27,514 nucleotides of DNA from positions 1-27,514 of the IMG/VR virus record IMGVR_UViG_3300028610_001325; one strand, written 5' to 3'. Below, piece by piece: positions 25,121 to 27,514 of the stretch. Each line of letters begins with the position of its first letter. Position 1 is the first letter of the stretch. Below the pieces are notes generated by a model. The model had not been told where the DNA came from. It did no database searches and was given only the letters and a program-made list of their open reading frames with translations. Origin of the DNA: a virus. The position numbers and the translations under genes are program-made.

Positions 25121-25312
25121 TTAAAGATTTAATTTCAATTGTGTGCCTAAATAATTTATAGGTTGTCTTTTACCATTAATTTTAATTCTTAACTTTTTGT
25201 TTTCTTCTTTCAAAGTTTTAATCTGTTTTACTAATGATAGATAGCGTGCACCACATTGTGTACATTTTAAATAAGTACAAGCACAATTTTTTTTAATAAA
25301 CATCATTTCCAT
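25121..25312 (-). CDS. Small Cys-rich protein with coiled coil, first gene of the minus-strand cluster
   Basis: The 63-residue protein (start at 25312, AGGA upstream) has four cysteines in a C-A-C...C-x2-C arrangement (NCACTYLKCTQCGARY), compatible with a small zinc-binding knuckle. A short coiled coil follows (LVKQIKTLKEENKKLRIKI). ATGs at 25306 and 25303 are alternative starts, and the frame also extends upstream through the intergenic region to 25375, which I consider too long. A tiny zinc-plus-coil protein at the head of an operon could be a regulator, but nothing proves this. Ten bases separate it from the phosphatase gene. Confidence 0.5.
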   Translation of the reverse strand: MEMMFIKKNCACTYLKCTQCGARYLSLVKQIKTLKEENKKLRIKINGKRQPINYLGTQLKLNL

Positions 25313-25373
25313 ACGGACTGTCCTGTAGTATGATATAGTCTCTTCGTACATTAATCGATTAAGAGGAAATATC
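25313..25373. promoter_or_regulatory. Divergent intergenic region between minus cluster and fiber genes
   Basis: These 61 bases separate divergent genes and must drive at least one direction, unless the plus genes are read through from far upstream. On the plus strand TATGAT (25329-25334) and the overlapping TATAGT are -10-like, but no good -35 lies at the right distance. The minus strand has no good match either. AAGAGGAAA before the plus start is a good ribosome binding site. Confidence 0.4.
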
Positions 25374-25883
25374 ATGCGTAGAAAGAATTTACATAGGGAA
25401 GCTCTATCTTCTGTACCTGCAACTGGTTATGTAGAAGTTGTACAGGATCATAGAAATAGCGGTGAATCCCATCCACAATTTATACTAGCTAGTATATTTG
25501 GTACAAGTGCTGCACTTGCTTCATCTATTGCAGGTGGCGGTTCAGGAGTTGTAGCAACTGCTGATGGTCTAACTACTGGTTTAATTCCAGCAACGGCTGA
25601 ATTTGTTACAGTTACTTGTGATACTATTACCAAGCAAATTAGTTTGCCGGCCGCTGTGGCTGGTAAGATTCTAAGAATCTTTGTACCTGCAGTAGGTTGT
25701 GAACTTATTTCAGCAGTAGCTGCTGATAAGGTCAACAATGTTGTTGTTGGTGCCACTAACGAAGCTGCTCTTGTGGCTGGTACACATTATACTTTGCGTT
25801 ATGATGGCGTAGATAACTGGGTTATGGATGGTCTAACTGCTACCGCGGGCGTTGAAGTTCCAGTTATACCTGATGTACTGTAA
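25374..25883 (+). CDS. Virion structural beta-protein (decoration or tail-accessory type)
   Basis: The 169-residue protein has a polar N-terminus, an Ala/Gly/Ser-rich stretch near residues 40-60, and a C-terminal beta domain (FVTVTCDTITKQISLP, GKILRIFVPAVGCEL, NNVVVGATNEAALVAGTHYT, NWVMDGLT). This strand pattern, FVTVT...I.LP...G...RI...G.EL...NEAA..AGT, is one I know from small phage virion proteins, often head-decoration or fiber-associated. AGAGGAAA lies before the ATG. It opens the plus-strand distal gene group. The exact location in the virion is unknown. Confidence 0.6.
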   Translation: MRRKNLHREALSSVPATGYVEVVQDHRNSGESHPQFILASIFGTSAALASSIAGGGSGVVATADGLTTGLIPATAEFVTVTCDTITKQISLPAAVAGKILRIFVPAVGCELISAVAADKVNNVVVGATNEAALVAGTHYTLRYDGVDNWVMDGLTATAGVEVPVIPDVL

Positions 25884-25891
25884 TTTTGACT

Positions 25892-25911
25892 AAACAGTTA
25901 TTATGACTGTT
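25892..25911 (+). other. Hairpin enclosing the start codon of the LamG-like gene
   Basis: AAACAGT (25892-25898) is the exact reverse complement of ACTGTTT (25905-25911). The six-base loop plus the stem edge contain the ATG at 25903, and no AGGA-type site is visible upstream. The pairing is AT-rich and short, so a regulatory effect is only possible. Confidence 0.4.
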
Positions 25912-26664
25912 TTAGGATCAGTTTTATCAAATGTTATTGGGCCCATTGCCAGTAGGCTTATACCTTCTGGCGGTGTTCCTGATTCATTATTAACTGGTCT
26001 TGTTTCTTGGTGGGGACTTGATCAAGCTAGTGGTAAAAGATGGGATTCACATGGAAATACCCATTTAACAGAAAGTGTTCCTTTATTACAAGCAGTAGGT
26101 AAAATTAATAGTGCAACACAATTTATTCAAACCAATTTTCCATATGAATACTTATTTCATGGCGTTGGGCATGGTTGCCATGCCGGCTCACGAGATTTTA
26201 CATTTGTTTGTTGGGTATATTTAGACGATTTACAAAATCAAGGAATTGGTCGTGTAGGACTTGGAAATCTTGGTCAAAACCATGACTGGCTAATGTATTA
26301 TCAAGCTTCCGGTTTAGACAGATTTCGTTTTTTTGTTCCAAATGGATCTTCTTTTTGGTCTACAACAGCTAATACTTTTGGTGTACCTAGTATTAATACA
26401 TGGTATTTTTTATTGGGCCAATATGATTTTTCCTCTGGTACATTAGGAATTTCAGTAAATAACGGAACACTTGATACACTTGCGGGTAAAACATCTCCTA
26501 ATACAACTGGACGTGATTTACAAATAGGTAGATACGATGTAGATGTAAATTTAATGAATGGTCGTATAGATGAACCTGCTTTTTGGTCTCGTTTATTAAC
26601 ATCTGATGAAAAAAGTAGAGTATATAACAGTGGTGCAGGTATATTCTATCCAGGTCAAGATTAA
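25903..26664 (+). CDS. LamG/concanavalin A-like lectin-fold virion protein
   Basis: The 253-residue protein has the layout of a LamG-like jelly-roll domain. The sequence LVSWWGLDQASGKRWDSHGN leads in, the central strands include FTFVCWVYLDD, WLMYYQASGLDRFRFFVP and TWYFLLGQYDFSSGTLGISVNN, and the typical ending is GRIDEPAFWSRLLTSDEKSR followed by VYNSGAG. Such domains bind glycans or stabilise virion surfaces and often occur in fibers or decoration proteins, so a host-recognition role is plausible. No chaperone or endosialidase motif is visible. No clear ribosome binding site precedes the ATG, which lies in a small hairpin. Confidence 0.75.
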   Translation: MTVLGSVLSNVIGPIASRLIPSGGVPDSLLTGLVSWWGLDQASGKRWDSHGNTHLTESVPLLQAVGKINSATQFIQTNFPYEYLFHGVGHGCHAGSRDFTFVCWVYLDDLQNQGIGRVGLGNLGQNHDWLMYYQASGLDRFRFFVPNGSSFWSTTANTFGVPSINTWYFLLGQYDFSSGTLGISVNNGTLDTLAGKTSPNTTGRDLQIGRYDVDVNLMNGRIDEPAFWSRLLTSDEKSRVYNSGAGIFYPGQD

Positions 26665-26689
26665 CAATGTACAATGTATAGAGTATAAT
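26661..26689 (+). promoter_or_regulatory. Near-consensus sigma70-type promoter
   Basis: TTAACA (26661-26666) and TATAAT (26684-26689) are separated by exactly 17 bases. The -35 matches TTGACA at five of six positions and the -10 is perfect. The -35 overlaps the stop codon of the LamG-like gene, and the element precedes the genes at 26720 and 26980. N4 late genes use host RNA polymerase, which fits. Confidence 0.65.
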
Positions 26690-26719
26690 TATGAATAAAC
26701 AGCTATTTGGAGTATACAT

Positions 26720-26971
26720 ATGCCTGCAATAGATGCACCATTGTCAGATAATGAACCTTTAATTGTTGCTGGTACAGGTCCTGTAATATTTAGAACACAT
26801 AGACCATTTAGTAAATTATCTGTAACACAATCAGGATTTATAGAATGTTGGGAAGGTACCGGATGGTCTTCTGCAATTGTATTTACAGAATCTCGCACAC
26901 TAAATCCTCCAGGCAAGTACAGACTTACATTAGATGTAGCCGGTAATGCATCAGTACAAGAATCTGGTTAG
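26720..26971 (+). CDS. Small virion-type hypothetical protein
   Basis: The 83-residue protein is beta-rich and has no membrane segment (PLIVAGTGPVIFRTH, ... WEGTGWSSAIVFTESRTL, PPGKYRLTLDVAGNASVQ). GGAG lies about nine bases before the ATG, and a near-consensus promoter lies upstream. It sits between a lectin-fold gene and a fiber-like gene, so a small tail-fiber or decoration accessory protein is the likeliest reading. I do not recognise a family. Confidence 0.6.
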   Translation: MPAIDAPLSDNEPLIVAGTGPVIFRTHRPFSKLSVTQSGFIECWEGTGWSSAIVFTESRTLNPPGKYRLTLDVAGNASVQESG

Positions 26972-26979
26972 AGGTAAAT

Positions 26980-27514
26980 ATGACTACACGTGAAATTGTA
27001 AGCCTTGATGAATTAGGCACAGAATTAGAAGCACCACAAGCAGGTGATACATATTTAGCTAAGCGTGCTATGCACTTAGAACAGCCGCTTACTACTGATT
27101 CTCTTATTGATGGTAGAGATGTAGCTGCTGATGGAGCTCTAGCTACATCAGCTACGCAACCTGCTGATAATATATCTACTCTCACAAATGATGCAGGTTA
27201 TGCCGCTAATGCGGCTTTAGCATCACAAGGTGAGGCTGAAGCCGGTACTGAAAATACCAAAACTATGACAGCTTTGCGTGTTGCTCAGGCTATAGCTATT
27301 TTAGCTGCTGGTCTTTTAAATAAACTTGATGGTGCCACTGCACCCACGTCAACTGATGACGATGTAGCTGGATATTCTATTGGTTCTTTCTGGGTTGACA
27401 TAGTAAATGATGAGAGTTATCGTTGTGTAGATGCTCGCACTAATATTGCAGTATGGATCAAAACGACTCTTTCTTCTAATGATTTAGCCACAGTAGCTTT
27501 GTCAGGTGATTCTG
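26980..27514 (+). CDS. Fiber-like virion protein, 3' end outside window (partial)
   Basis: The start at 26980 has a good GAGGTAAAT upstream and the frame stays open to the window end (178 codons). The visible part begins MTTREIVSLDELGTELEAPQ. Next comes an Ala/Thr-rich stretch with the segment GEAEAGTENTKTMTALRVAQ, a repeat-type pattern common near the start of phage tail-fiber and collar proteins, and then an aromatic segment (GSFWVDIVNDESYRCVDART). A trimeric fiber or adhesin is likely, but the receptor-binding end lies outside the window. It starts eight bases after the previous stop and probably shares the upstream promoter. Confidence 0.65.
   Translation, partial: MTTREIVSLDELGTELEAPQAGDTYLAKRAMHLEQPLTTDSLIDGRDVAADGALATSATQPADNISTLTNDAGYAANAALASQGEAEAGTENTKTMTALRVAQAIAILAAGLLNKLDGATAPTSTDDDVAGYSIGSFWVDIVNDESYRCVDARTNIAVWIKTTLSSNDLATVALSGDS

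Noticed and set aside
25307-25325. Short hairpin (GGA-CTG-TCC) considered as an N4-type vRNAP promoter
   Set aside because: The stem is only three to four base pairs with mismatches beyond it; vRNAP promoters have longer stems, and no further copies were seen.
25322-25375. Longer start (ATG at 25375) for the Cys-rich minus-strand gene
   Set aside because: It would cover the whole divergent intergenic region and overlap the start of the plus-strand gene; the start at 25312 has a better upstream site.

Overview
The window is the late (virion) region of a tailed, short-tailed phage related to the N4-type phages (Schitoviridae-like). Three things support this: a capsid protein of the N4-gp56 family, a portal-scaffold-capsid-ejection gene order like that of N4, and a 3,769-residue protein holding the motifs of a T7/N4-type single-subunit RNA polymerase, the N4 virion RNA polymerase (vRNAP) arrangement. 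No host, ribosomal, tRNA, CRISPR or insertion-sequence feature is visible. The DNA is AT-rich overall, with a higher-GC island over the scaffold and capsid genes. The host cannot be read from the sequence.

Layout. Positions 1-1074 hold the end of one gene and a complete second gene of the tail (tube/sheath-type) group. Positions 1088-6406 are the head module: portal, a small helical protein, an acidic scaffold and the major capsid protein, closed by a strong hairpin terminator at 6422-6450. Positions 6496-12309 hold a helix-extension-helix-type protein, a connector-like protein, a large membrane-segment protein and two coiled-coil ejection-type proteins. Positions 12325-23634 are the giant vRNAP gene. 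Positions 23579-25312 hold seven small, mostly overlapping genes on the minus strand, including a polynucleotide 3'-phosphatase-like HAD protein, two small membrane proteins and a Cys-rich protein. From 25374 to the end the plus strand resumes with a virion beta-protein, a LamG-like lectin-fold protein, a small protein with its own near-consensus sigma70-type promoter, and the start of a fiber-like gene.

How the genes work together (inference). The head genes build the capsid around the portal. The 792-, 152-, 556- and 3,769-residue proteins probably form the internal ejected set, corresponding in role to T7 gp14-gp15-gp16, with the giant protein also supplying the first transcription after entry. 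The distal genes form decoration or receptor-binding parts.

The most unusual feature is the domain content of the giant protein. Besides the polymerase core (R1624, D1770, R1882/K1886/Y1894, D2191) it carries an N-terminal staphylococcal-nuclease-like segment with the expected catalytic residues, and two HExxH...E zincin-like units in tandem with the same 71-residue H-to-E spacing. It therefore looks like an injected multi-enzyme protein: nuclease-like, polymerase and twice metalloprotease-like. Other points to check are an inserted ~100-residue segment in the capsid protein, a duplicated terminal motif in the scaffold, and a perfect 14-bp inverted repeat inside a minus-strand gene.
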